Under the pieces are notes generated by a model. It did not search any database. It saw only the letters and a program-made list of their open reading frames with translations, and was not told the DNA's origin. From Paramicrobacterium sp051513965 (GTDB lineage: Bacteria; Actinomycetota; Actinomycetes; Actinomycetales; Microbacteriaceae): a stretch of DNA of 64,000 nucleotides. Made by a program: the position numbers and the translations under genes. Positions 1-8,501 of this stretch are shown one piece after another. The DNA is taken from assembly GCF_051513965.1 (NCBI RefSeq), contig NZ_CP195847.1, positions 3,106,541-3,170,540 on the forward strand, in the 5' to 3' direction. Position 1 is the stretch's first letter. Each line of letters starts with the position of its first letter.

Positions 1-162
1 GCGGAACGCGGGATCGGTCGCGAGCTCGGATTTCAGGATCTTGATGGCAACAGTGCGCCCGAGCTTGGTGTCTCGTCCCTTATAGACGACCGCCATGCCC
101 CCGCGGCCGATAACGGAACCGACGCGGTATCTCCCGGCCAGCACCCGCTCTTCGTCAACCAC
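1..162 (-). CDS. pknB: Ser/Thr protein kinase PknB, N-terminus only (cut by window edge)
   Basis: The first 54 codons of a Hanks-type kinase are visible; the rest lies off the left edge. The frame starts at a GTG at 160-162 and reads VVDEERVLAG, then a glycine-rich loop (VIGRGGMAVVYKG) and the ATP-binding lysine in VAIKIL. It follows the PASTA-containing kinase at 342-2168 on the same strand, as pknB follows pknA in actinobacterial cell-wall operons. PknB family kinases sense muropeptides and control growth and division. About 180 bp and a hairpin separate the two genes, so pknB may have its own promoter. The PASTA ectodomain expected for PknB cannot be checked here. Confidence 0.85.
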   Translation of the reverse strand, partial: MVDEERVLAGRYRVGSVIGRGGMAVVYKGRDTKLGRTVAIKILKSELATDPAFR

Positions 163-325
163 CCATTAACTCCGTATCGCTCGCACCCACCCCTCGCGGG
201 TCTTCGAACGCGTATAGCTTATCTGGCGGATGCTGGACACTCGCCTGAATCTGCACCGCGCTGAAGAATCCTCAGCGTTCCGTTACGTACACATGACATC
301 TGGCGCCCAAAAACGTCGTCGTGGC

Positions 326-345
326 CTGAAATCGCCTGATTTCAG
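326..345 (-). terminator. Hairpin at the 3' end of the pknA-like gene
   Basis: Two perfect 8-bp arms (CTGAAATC and GATTTCAG) are separated by 4 nt and overlap the stop codon of the pknA-like gene. A run of five T's in the transcript sense lies about 14 nt beyond, so this is an imperfect intrinsic terminator or attenuator ahead of pknB. The pairing is direct; the role is inferred. Confidence 0.45.
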
Positions 346-2168
346 TGTTCTGTGCCGACGCTCTCGTTCTCGCGGGCGGGGTCCGAGGAGGTCTGGCCGC
401 CCTGGCTCTGCCCGTTCTCACCGCCCTGGTCACCGCCGTTTCCTTCGTCACCACCCTGATCGCCGTCACTCCAATTGATGGTGACGGTCGTCGGGTTTGA
501 TGCGGGGGATGCCGATTCGCCGCACATCGCCGTCAGCGAGACGGTCACTTGCGAGACGGACTCGTTCACAGTCACGTCGAGGCCGAGGTTGCCGTCAGCG
601 CCGACATCCTTCGAGGTCGGGCTTCCACCGTTGACGCTCACCCGGTACCCGGTCACATCTCCCGCAGGGCAGTTTCGGTAGGGGTTCCACGTCACGGTCA
701 GCTTGTTCTCCTGACCCTTGGTCGCGTCGAACGAGCAGTTGTTCACGCATCCGTTCACTGCAGGGGACTCCGGCGGCTTGGTCGGCGATGGGAGAGCACC
801 CCACACGGTCAGCGTGATTGTGTCGCCCGGGTTCACCTTGCCATAGGGGCTCACGTCGTTGACCTTGCCGACCTGATCACTGGAGCTGGCTGGCGAGCCC
901 TCCTTGCGCTCGGGCACGAGGCCGAGGTCGGTGAGCTTCTGTGCGGCTTCGTCGTAGCTCAGGCCGAGGAACTCGTCCTTGTTGATCTCGATCCGCGTGT
1001 TCGTCGGCGTGGGCGTCTTCGTCTTCGTCGGCTCAGAGGTGGTCGGCGGAGGCGACGACGTCTCGATGGCGTCGCCATCGCCCTGGTTCACGAGCGCGAA
1101 GATCGTCCCGCCGAGAACCAGCACGAGGACCGCGATCAGAACGATCAGCGGCCACGTCCACGGGCTGCGCTTCTTCTTCTTTTCGTCTTCACCCTCTTCG
1201 CCTTCCTCGCCGGGAACGGGGAGAGCTGCAGTGCCGGTGTCTTCGTGCTCGGAGATCAGCTGTGTCGCGTCATCGTCTCCGCCAGCGATGATGCTCGTTC
1301 CGCCGGTGCCCTCGCCGACGGCGGGAACAGCCGCGGTCGCCGCGTTCACGTCGCCGCGACGCAGCGCGTTCGCGGCACGCACGACGTGCGCGGCGGATGC
1401 CGGGCGGTCCTCCGGGTTCTTCGCGATCATCGAGAACACGAGGTTCCGCACCGGCTCTGCCACCGTCGCCGGCAACTCGGGCGGAGCCTCGTTGATCTGA
1501 GCCATCGCGATGGCGACCTGTGACTCGCCCGTGAAGGGGCGCTTACCGGCGAGGCACTCGTAGCCGACGATGCCGAGCGAGTAGATGTCAGTGGCGGGGG
1601 ATGCCGGGTGGCCCGACGCCTGCTCGGGCGACAGGTACTGTACCGTTCCCATGACCTGGCCGGTCGCAGTCAGCGGCACCTGGTCCGCGATGCGGGCGAT
1701 GCCGAAGTCGGTGATCTTCACTCGACGGTCCGGGGTGATCAGCAGGTTTCCGGGTTTGATGTCACGGTGCACGAGCCCTGCCGTGTGGGCAGCCTGCAGG
1801 GCGGCGGCGGTCTGCGCGACGATGTCGAGCGTGGCATCCGTCGACAGCACGTGCTCCCGCTCGAGCGTCGATGACAGTGCTTCGCCGGGCACAAGCTCCA
1901 TGACGAGGAACGCTGAGCCATTTTCCTCGCCGTAGTCGAAGACGTTCGCGATGCCCTCGTGGTTGACGAGAGCAGCATGTCGGGCCTCGGCGCGGAAGCG
2001 CTCGAGGAAGCCGGGGTCGCCCATGTACTCGTCTTTGAGGATCTTGATGGCGACCGTACGACCGATCACATTGTCTGTGGCCTTCCAGACTTCGCCCATA
2101 CCTCCGATGGCGATACGAGACTCCAGCTCGTAACGCCCACCGAAAGTCACCCCTGCCATGGGTCTCAT
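342..2168 (-). CDS. pknA: PASTA-domain Ser/Thr protein kinase (PknA position)
   Basis: 608-residue membrane kinase. The kinase domain spans about residues 12-270: loop IAIGGMGEVW, ATP lysine at K42 (VAIK), catalytic HRDIKPGN near 134-141 and DFG at 154-156. An acidic and lysine-rich juxtamembrane stretch leads to one transmembrane helix at about 337-360. Outside are a Pro/Thr linker, one PASTA repeat (about 394-456), a beta-rich Cys-containing segment (about 470-570) that looks like a fibronectin type III fold, and a Gly/Gln-rich tail. The first glycine of the P-loop is alanine (A-I-G-G-M-G). The start overlaps the pbpA stop by 4 bp, so the genes are translationally coupled. It sits where pknA is found in the conserved operon. 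Mycobacterial PknA has no PASTA repeat, so the symbol is positional. Confidence 0.88.
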   Translation of the reverse strand: MRPMAGVTFGGRYELESRIAIGGMGEVWKATDNVIGRTVAIKILKDEYMGDPGFLERFRAEARHAALVNHEGIANVFDYGEENGSAFLVMELVPGEALSSTLEREHVLSTDATLDIVAQTAAALQAAHTAGLVHRDIKPGNLLITPDRRVKITDFGIARIADQVPLTATGQVMGTVQYLSPEQASGHPASPATDIYSLGIVGYECLAGKRPFTGESQVAIAMAQINEAPPELPATVAEPVRNLVFSMIAKNPEDRPASAAHVVRAANALRRGDVNAATAAVPAVGEGTGGTSIIAGGDDDATQLISEHEDTGTAALPVPGEEGEEGEDEKKKKRSPWTWPLIVLIAVLVLVLGGTIFALVNQGDGDAIETSSPPPTTSEPTKTKTPTPTNTRIEINKDEFLGLSYDEAAQKLTDLGLVPERKEGSPASSSDQVGKVNDVSPYGKVNPGDTITLTVWGALPSPTKPPESPAVNGCVNNCSFDATKGQENKLTVTWNPYRNCPAGDVTGYRVSVNGGSPTSKDVGADGNLGLDVTVNESVSQVTVSLTAMCGESASPASNPTTVTINWSDGDQGGDEGNGGDQGGENGQSQGGQTSSDPARENESVGTEH

Positions 2169-3625
2169 TCGTTCAGCACCGCCTCAATTACCTGTTTGGC
2201 GACCGGAGCCGCAATCGAGTTGCCGCTACCGGACTGGCCTTTTCCGCCGCCATCTTCAATTACCACTGCTACTGCGACCTGGGGGTTGTCCGCGGGGGCG
2301 AAACCGGTGAACCACAGGGAGTATGGCTCGTCGGACCCGTTCTCAGCCGTACCGGTCTTTCCAGCCACACTGACTCCGTCTATTGTGGCATTACTCGCGG
2401 CTCCGCTTCGGACACTCAGCTGCATTGCATCCGCCACACTCGCGGCCACATCGGGCGAGGTCGCCTCGTTGTACACAGATGGCGTGAAGCTCTGCAGCAC
2501 CTCGAGGTTTCTGCCCGTCACGCGATCGACGAGCGATGGCTGCATGACTTTTCCTTCGTTCGCAATTCCGGCGGATACCATCGCCATCTGCATCGGCGTC
2601 GAGCGCACGCTCGCCTGGCCGAACGCCGAGAGGCCGGTCTCGGCGTCGTTGAGGCCTTCCTGCGGGTAGGTGCTCGTGCCGCACTGGAGCGGAATGGTGA
2701 TGTTCTCGTCGTTGAACCCAAACTTCTCCGCGGTCTCGCGAATGGCGTCATCGCCGAGCTTGATGCCGAGTTCTGCCATCGGGATGTTGCAGCTCAGTCG
2801 GATCGCGTCGGCAATCGTCACTTCGCTGCCCTTGCCGCACGTGCCGCGTGTGGAGTTGTAGATCTTCGTCGACGTTCCCGGCAGCGTGAACGAGGCGGGG
2901 TTCGGCAGCTTGGAGTCCGGAGTGTAATCACCGGACGCGAAGGCCGCCGCCGCGACGACCAGCTTGAAGGTCGAGCCGGGAGGGTTCTGATCGCCGGCGA
3001 TCGCTCGGTTGTAGAGCGGCTTGCCCGGAGCATCCAGCAATTCGTTGTACGTGCGGATGACTGCATCGCTGTCGTGCGATGCAAGGCTGTTCGGATCGTA
3101 TGTCGGAGTTGTGACCATGGCGAGGACACGGCCGGTCTTCGGCTCGATCGCCACGATGCCGCCCGTGTAGCCCTTCATCGCGTTCCAAGCAGCCTCCTGG
3201 ACCTTCGGGTCGATCGTGACCTCGACGGCCGCGCCCTTCGGGTCCTGCCCGGCGATGATCTGGTTCAGACTGTCGAGGAACTGCGAGTTCGAGGTTCCCG
3301 AGAGGTACTGGTTCATCGCGTGCTCGAGGCCGCTGGAGCCCTGTGTGGGGTTGAAGTAGCCCGTGATCGAGGCATACATCTCACCCTGCGGGTATTCACG
3401 CTGGTAGACGTAACGGTCGCCCGTCGGCACCGACTGCGCGAGCACCGTGTCGCCGGCGAGAATCGCACCGCGCTCGGTCTGGTAGCTGTCATAGAGCGTG
3501 CGGGTGTTGCGCGGATCGTTCGCAAGGGTGTCAGCCTGGATGCCTTGAATGACGGTCGTCGACGTGAACAGCGCGAGGAACATCGCCACCACGACGATGC
3601 TGATGCGCTTGAATTCCTTGTTCAC
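2165..3625 (-). CDS. pbpA: Penicillin-binding protein A, class B transpeptidase
   Basis: 486-residue D,D-transpeptidase that cross-links peptidoglycan as partner of the adjacent SEDS polymerase. A single N-terminal membrane anchor (about residues 8-27) precedes a dimerisation region. The transpeptidase domain has the nucleophile motif STFK at 218-221, SCN at 278-280 and KTG (GKTGTAENG) near residue 424. Length and motif spacing fit actinobacterial PbpA/PBP2-like proteins. Both ends overlap neighbours by 4 bp (rodA upstream, kinase downstream), so it is an internal gene of a tightly coupled operon. All catalytic motifs are intact. Confidence 0.93.
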   Translation of the reverse strand: MNKEFKRISIVVVAMFLALFTSTTVIQGIQADTLANDPRNTRTLYDSYQTERGAILAGDTVLAQSVPTGDRYVYQREYPQGEMYASITGYFNPTQGSSGLEHAMNQYLSGTSNSQFLDSLNQIIAGQDPKGAAVEVTIDPKVQEAAWNAMKGYTGGIVAIEPKTGRVLAMVTTPTYDPNSLASHDSDAVIRTYNELLDAPGKPLYNRAIAGDQNPPGSTFKLVVAAAAFASGDYTPDSKLPNPASFTLPGTSTKIYNSTRGTCGKGSEVTIADAIRLSCNIPMAELGIKLGDDAIRETAEKFGFNDENITIPLQCGTSTYPQEGLNDAETGLSAFGQASVRSTPMQMAMVSAGIANEGKVMQPSLVDRVTGRNLEVLQSFTPSVYNEATSPDVAASVADAMQLSVRSGAASNATIDGVSVAGKTGTAENGSDEPYSLWFTGFAPADNPQVAVAVVIEDGGGKGQSGSGNSIAAPVAKQVIEAVLNE

Positions 3626-5025
3626 GCGCTCACCTCCGCGGGCTTTCGCTTCACGCTGTCACTGACGCGCAGAAGGATCGCGATGATCATCCAGTTGGCG
3701 ACGAGTGACGATCCACCCGCCGCGAGGAACGGTGTCGTGAGACCGGTGAGCGGGATCACCCGTGTGACGCCGCCGACCATGATGAACACCTGCAGTGCGA
3801 TCGTGAACGCGAGGCCGAGCGAGAGCAATTTGCTGAAGTCGTCCTGCCCGACGAAGCCGATGCGGATGCCGCGCGAGACGAGCACGAGGTACAGCACGAG
3901 AATCGCGAAGATGCCCGCGAGACCCAGCTCCTCGCCGAGGCTCGCGATGATGTAGTCGCTCTCGGCGACTGGGGTGAGATGCGGGCGTCCCTGCCCGAGA
4001 CCCGTGCCGATGAGGCCGCCGTGCGCGAGACCGAAGATGCCCTGCACGAGCTGCCAACTCCCACCGACCTCGGCGTCGTACACCGCGGGATCGAACGCGT
4101 TGATCCAGTTGTTGAAGCGGTTCTGCACGTACGTGAGGTACTGGCTTGCGACAGCCGCGCCAACTCCGAACAGGCCGACGCCGATGAGCACCCAGCTGAG
4201 GCGTCCCGTCGCTGCGTACAGCATGATCGTGAACATGCCGAAGTAGAGAAGCGCGGTTCCCATGTCGCGCTCGAACACGATGATGAGCATCGCGAAGACC
4301 CAGACGACCAGAATGGGCCCGAGGTCGCGCAGCCGGGGGAAGCGCACACCGAGGAACTTCTTGCCCACCATGGAGAGGCTGTCGCGCGTGCGAACGAGAT
4401 ACCCGGCGAAGAAGACGGCGAGGGCGATCTTGGCGACCTCACCGGGCTGGAACGACATCACGTCGCCGAACCCGATCCAGACCTTCGCCCCGTTGACGCT
4501 GCGGCCGAGACCGGGCACGAGGGGCAGGAGCAGCAGCACGAATGCTATGAGCCCGTAGATGTAGGTGTACCGGAACAGTACGCGGTGGTTGCGCAGCACC
4601 AGAATGACCACGATCGCGGCGACGATGGCGATAGCGCTCCATGCGATCTGACGAGTGGATGCCGCGGCCCAGCCGGCGTTGCCCTCCGCGATGTCGATGC
4701 GGTAGATCTCCGCGATGCCGAGCCCGTTAAGCACCGTCGCGATCGGCAGCAGCAGCGGATCCGCCTGCACGGCGACGTAGCGCAGGCAGATGTGCAGCCC
4801 GAAGACGAGCGCGGACAGCGCGGCGCCATAGTAGATGAGCGTGAAGTCGAGCTCGCCGAGCGCGCCGAGTTGCACGAGCATGATCGCGACGGTGTTCACG
4901 ATGCACGCGAAGATCAGCAGCATGAGCTCGCGGTTGCGGAGTTTCTGCGGAACATGCAGCTTGCGCATGATCCGGATCACGGCGGTGTCCGGCGTCACGC
5001 TGCCATCGCTCTGCACTGCGGTCAT
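3622..5025 (-). CDS. rodA: SEDS peptidoglycan glycosyltransferase, RodA/FtsW family
   Basis: 467-residue polytopic membrane protein of the RodA/FtsW/SpoVE family, which polymerises lipid II into glycan strands. Roughly ten or more hydrophobic helices are visible. Conserved family segments include FQPGEVAKIALAVFFAGYL, FERDMGTALLYF, and the C-terminal RVIPLTGLTTPFLAAGGSSL. Its place between pstP and pbpA matches the elongation pair RodA-PbpA. The ATG overlaps the pstP stop, and its own stop overlaps the pbpA start. It could also be named ftsW-like; position favours the RodA role. Confidence 0.92.
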   Translation of the reverse strand: MTAVQSDGSVTPDTAVIRIMRKLHVPQKLRNRELMLLIFACIVNTVAIMLVQLGALGELDFTLIYYGAALSALVFGLHICLRYVAVQADPLLLPIATVLNGLGIAEIYRIDIAEGNAGWAAASTRQIAWSAIAIVAAIVVILVLRNHRVLFRYTYIYGLIAFVLLLLPLVPGLGRSVNGAKVWIGFGDVMSFQPGEVAKIALAVFFAGYLVRTRDSLSMVGKKFLGVRFPRLRDLGPILVVWVFAMLIIVFERDMGTALLYFGMFTIMLYAATGRLSWVLIGVGLFGVGAAVASQYLTYVQNRFNNWINAFDPAVYDAEVGGSWQLVQGIFGLAHGGLIGTGLGQGRPHLTPVAESDYIIASLGEELGLAGIFAILVLYLVLVSRGIRIGFVGQDDFSKLLSLGLAFTIALQVFIMVGGVTRVIPLTGLTTPFLAAGGSSLVANWMIIAILLRVSDSVKRKPAEVSA

Positions 5026-6335
5026 CCGTCACCTCCGTCCGTCGGCGTGGGTGTAGGGGTCGCCGTCTCACCGGGCCCGCCGGTGTCGGCATCCTCGTCG
5101 TCTGGTTGATCGATTCTCAGACGGGAGACGATATCGCGGGCATCCTGAAGACTTGCCGCGCTGATCGTGCGCTCGACCTCCTGGCGGTCGTAGAACGAGA
5201 GTTCAGAGAGCAGGATGCCGGTGTCGTAGTACTCGTGCGACAGCGAGAACGGGCCGACGTTCTGCTGGATGCCCTGGTAGATCACGACAGTGTCTTCGTC
5301 GGAGCCGACATAGTAGCGGGTCTGCGTCCATGAGTACGCACCGAGCAGACCCAGCACGAGGGCGAGAACGAGCACGAAGATGCCGAGCGCCCACGTCAGG
5401 CGGCGGCGACGCGCTCGTCGGGCATCCTCTTCGATGAGCTCCTCGAGGTAGTCCTCCGCTGCCGGCTCGAAGTGCGACGGGTCAAGGGGCGCGACGCGGC
5501 CGGTGTGCAGACGGAGCGCGGGAATGAGCCCGGTGCGGCGTGACGGCTTGACTTCGAAGGCGAGCGGCTGCGACGCCGACCCGACGGTGACAGGACCGGA
5601 TGCCGTGCTCTTCGCCCCGATGTCGAGGACGACCACCGTGACGTTGTCCGGCGCACCGTTGTCGAGGGTCTTCTTGACCAGACGATCTGCAGTCTTCTGG
5701 GCGTTCATGCCCGCGGCGGCGATGCGAAGGGTGTCTTTGTCGTCGACGTAGTCGCTGAGGCCGTCCGAGCAGATGATCCACCGGTCGCCGTCCTGCACCG
5801 TCATCGACAGCAGGTCCACCTCGGGCGCTGTCTCCACGTCGCCGAGAACGCGCATGAGCACCGAACGGCGCGGGTGCACCCGCGCCTCTGCCGGTGTGAT
5901 GCGGCCGGAGTCCACCAGCTTCTGCACGAACGTGTGGTCGGTGGTGATCTGCGTGAGCTTGCCGTTGCGGAGCAGGTAGATGCGCGAGTCGCCGATGTGT
6001 GCGATGGCGACTTCGTCGCCCACGATCATCAGTGCGTCGACCGTGGTGCCCATGCCCGTGAGCTCGGGATGGTCGTAGACCGTTTCGCTCAGCTGATCGT
6101 TGGCCGCCATGATGGCGTCCTGCATCGCGGCCTGCGCATCTTCGACCGTCTCGTACAGGGCATCCGCCTCGATGATGCGCTTCGCCGCGATCGCCGAGGC
6201 GACGTCACCGCCCGCGTGACCGCCCATGCCGTCGGCGATCATGAACAGGTGCTCGCCGGCGTACCCGGAGTCCTGATTGTTGGAGCGGATCTTGCCGACG
6301 TCGGTGGCTGCCGCGGCGTTTGCCTTGATGGGCAT
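5022..6335 (-). CDS. pstP: PP2C-family Ser/Thr phosphatase PstP
   Basis: 437-residue Mn-dependent phosphatase that reverses phosphorylation by PknA/PknB. The catalytic domain (about 1-235) shows the PP2C metal motifs: IADGMGGHAGGD, GMGTTVDAL, HIGDSRIYLLR, ICSDGLSDYV and the late DNVTVVVLD. A basic cytoplasmic linker (RRARRRRLTW) precedes one membrane helix (about 313-338), followed by an extracellular domain and a Thr/Pro-rich tail ending PTPTDGGDG. This architecture is that of actinobacterial PstP. It follows fhaB with only a 3-bp gap. Confidence 0.93.
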   Translation of the reverse strand: MPIKANAAAATDVGKIRSNNQDSGYAGEHLFMIADGMGGHAGGDVASAIAAKRIIEADALYETVEDAQAAMQDAIMAANDQLSETVYDHPELTGMGTTVDALMIVGDEVAIAHIGDSRIYLLRNGKLTQITTDHTFVQKLVDSGRITPAEARVHPRRSVLMRVLGDVETAPEVDLLSMTVQDGDRWIICSDGLSDYVDDKDTLRIAAAGMNAQKTADRLVKKTLDNGAPDNVTVVVLDIGAKSTASGPVTVGSASQPLAFEVKPSRRTGLIPALRLHTGRVAPLDPSHFEPAAEDYLEELIEEDARRARRRRLTWALGIFVLVLALVLGLLGAYSWTQTRYYVGSDEDTVVIYQGIQQNVGPFSLSHEYYDTGILLSELSFYDRQEVERTISAASLQDARDIVSRLRIDQPDDEDADTGGPGETATPTPTPTDGGDG

Positions 6336-6338
6336 GGG

Positions 6339-6854
6339 TCAGCCTCGCAGCTCGAACGTGGTCTGGCCCACCTTGATGGGCGCGCCGAGCTTCACCTGTG
6401 TGGGCGCTCCGACGCGCTTGCCGGAGAGGAAAGTGCCGTTCGTGGAGTCGAGGTCTTGAAGCATCCAATCGTCGTTCCACAGCAGCAGACGTGCGTGATG
6501 TGTGGAGGTGTAGTCGTCGCGCAGCACCAGCGTGGAGTCGGACGATCGGCCGACCGTGATGGGACCCTTGCCGAGCGGAATCTCGGTGCCTTGCTTCGTG
6601 CCGGAGGTGATCACGATGCGCGAGGCGTTGTGAACTGTGGCGTTTCCGCTGCGAGCGGCGCGCGGGGCGGGGGCCGGGTCCACTCGCGGTTTGGGGGGAG
6701 AGGATGCCGCGCGCGCAGCAGCCTGCTTGCGCTCCTCTGCCTTGCGGGTCTGCCCGAAGAGGTCGCTGCGGAGGGCATAGACGACCCCGAGCACGAAGAA
6801 CCAGAGCAGAATCAGAAAGCCGAAGCGCAGAACGAGAAGAGTCAGTTCACTCAC
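6339..6854 (-). CDS. fhaB: FHA-domain protein FhaB (FipA-like)
   Basis: 171-residue protein with one N-terminal membrane helix (about residues 4-26) and a C-terminal FHA domain (about 80-171) that reads phosphothreonine. FHA landmarks are visible: ITVGRSSDSTLVL (the GR of strand 3), the S-x-x-H motif as STHHARL, and LDSTNGTFL before GKRV. FHA domains recruit proteins phosphorylated by PknA/PknB. The start overlaps the fhaA stop by 4 bp, making it the second gene of the operon. Confidence 0.9.
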   Translation of the reverse strand: MSELTLLVLRFGFLILLWFFVLGVVYALRSDLFGQTRKAEERKQAAARAASSPPKPRVDPAPAPRAARSGNATVHNASRIVITSGTKQGTEIPLGKGPITVGRSSDSTLVLRDDYTSTHHARLLLWNDDWMLQDLDSTNGTFLSGKRVGAPTQVKLGAPIKVGQTTFELRG

Positions 6855-7585
6855 GAGCTAGGCCCCCAGAATCCGCCCATGTCGGTGCGCCGTGTCGGAA
6901 CATCGGCGCCCGAGACGTGTCGCGTCTGCGCGAGGACCCGGAACGTGATGCGGGTGCGGCCGATCTGGATGACCGAGTCAGGGGCGAGTGCCGCCTGGCT
7001 GAACTTCTGCCCGTTGAGCTTCGAGCCGTTGGTCGAGCCGAGGTCGCGGGCCTGGGCGCGCTCGCCGTCCCAGAGGATCTCCACGTGCTTGCGGCTCGTG
7101 CCGGAGTCGTTGACGGTGATGTCCGCGTCGCTTCCGCGACCGATGACTGTGCGCGACTTCGTGATGGTGTGGCGCTCGCCGTCGATGTCGACCACCGGCT
7201 GCCATGTGACGTCGCCCTTGAGGTTCTGTGAGTCGACCTGCAGCATCCCATCGCTCAACGAGGGGTCGGAGGTGAGCGAGATCTCGATGCCGCCGGCGAA
7301 CTGGTAGCCCTGCTGCTTCGCGTGCTTCTGGACGACGCTCGTGAGCTCATCGACCAGCGCGTCGCCCATGCGCTGCATCCGCTCAGCGTCTGCGACGGAC
7401 ATCGCGACGGTGAAGCGGTTGGGAACGAGGATGCGGTCGCGTGTGACGACTGCGGCCTGTGTGTCGAGTTCGCGTTTGAGCGCGCTGGAGATCTCGACCG
7501 GCTGCAGTCCGGCTCGGAAGGTTTTCGCGAAGGCGCCGTTGACGGCACGCTCGAGACCCTTCTCGAAGTTGTCCAGTATGCCCAC
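6851..7585 (-). CDS. fhaA: FHA-domain protein FhaA (DUF3662 plus FHA)
   Basis: 244 residues from a GTG at 7583-7585, giving VGILDNFEKGLERAVNGAF, the usual N-terminus of actinobacterial FhaA. An upstream GTG at 7762 is open but would reach the tRNA-Leu gene start and adds non-conserved residues, so it was rejected. The N-terminal DUF3662 domain (about 1-120) is followed by an FHA domain with VIGRGSDADITV, TSRKHVEIL and DLGSTNGSKLNG. FhaA binds phosphorylated cell-wall regulators such as MviN and CwsA. It is the first gene of the operon that runs leftward to pknB. Confidence 0.9.
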   Translation of the reverse strand: MGILDNFEKGLERAVNGAFAKTFRAGLQPVEISSALKRELDTQAAVVTRDRILVPNRFTVAMSVADAERMQRMGDALVDELTSVVQKHAKQQGYQFAGGIEISLTSDPSLSDGMLQVDSQNLKGDVTWQPVVDIDGERHTITKSRTVIGRGSDADITVNDSGTSRKHVEILWDGERAQARDLGSTNGSKLNGQKFSQAALAPDSVIQIGRTRITFRVLAQTRHVSGADVPTRRTDMGGFWGPSS

Positions 7586-7762
7586 AGCTCTCCTGTTCGG
7601 TTCAGTGGCTAGGGACATGCTAACGGGAAGGACTGAGAGCGGCATCTCGCACACCGTGTTCTTGGGGTGCTTCTCGGGGTCTTCGGCGGCTTCTCTCCGA
7701 TTCCTCACCGGCGAGGATTTCGTGCTAATCTCGCTGAGTTGACACAGTGATGTGCTCTTCAC

Positions 7763-8308
<546 letters not shown>

Positions 8309-8501
8309 TTACGCGCTGTCTGCTCTCGTGCGAAGACCGGGCGGTTCGTCGGATTCATGGAACGGCTCGTCGCGTGCCGCGAAGGATGAGCGAGGTAGAA
8401 GGGGAGTCGATCTGAACGGCGGAGGAGTCGAGAGATGCTGGTGGGTTGGCGAGACAGTCTGTGTGATCGCCGTCGGCCTCCTCATTCCTGCACGCTCTCA
8501 G

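Noticed and set aside
7586..7762. Longer fhaA start at GTG 7762
   Set aside because: The extra 59 residues are not FhaA-like and the start would abut the tRNA-Leu gene on the other strand; the GTG at 7585 gives the conserved GILDNFEKGLE start.
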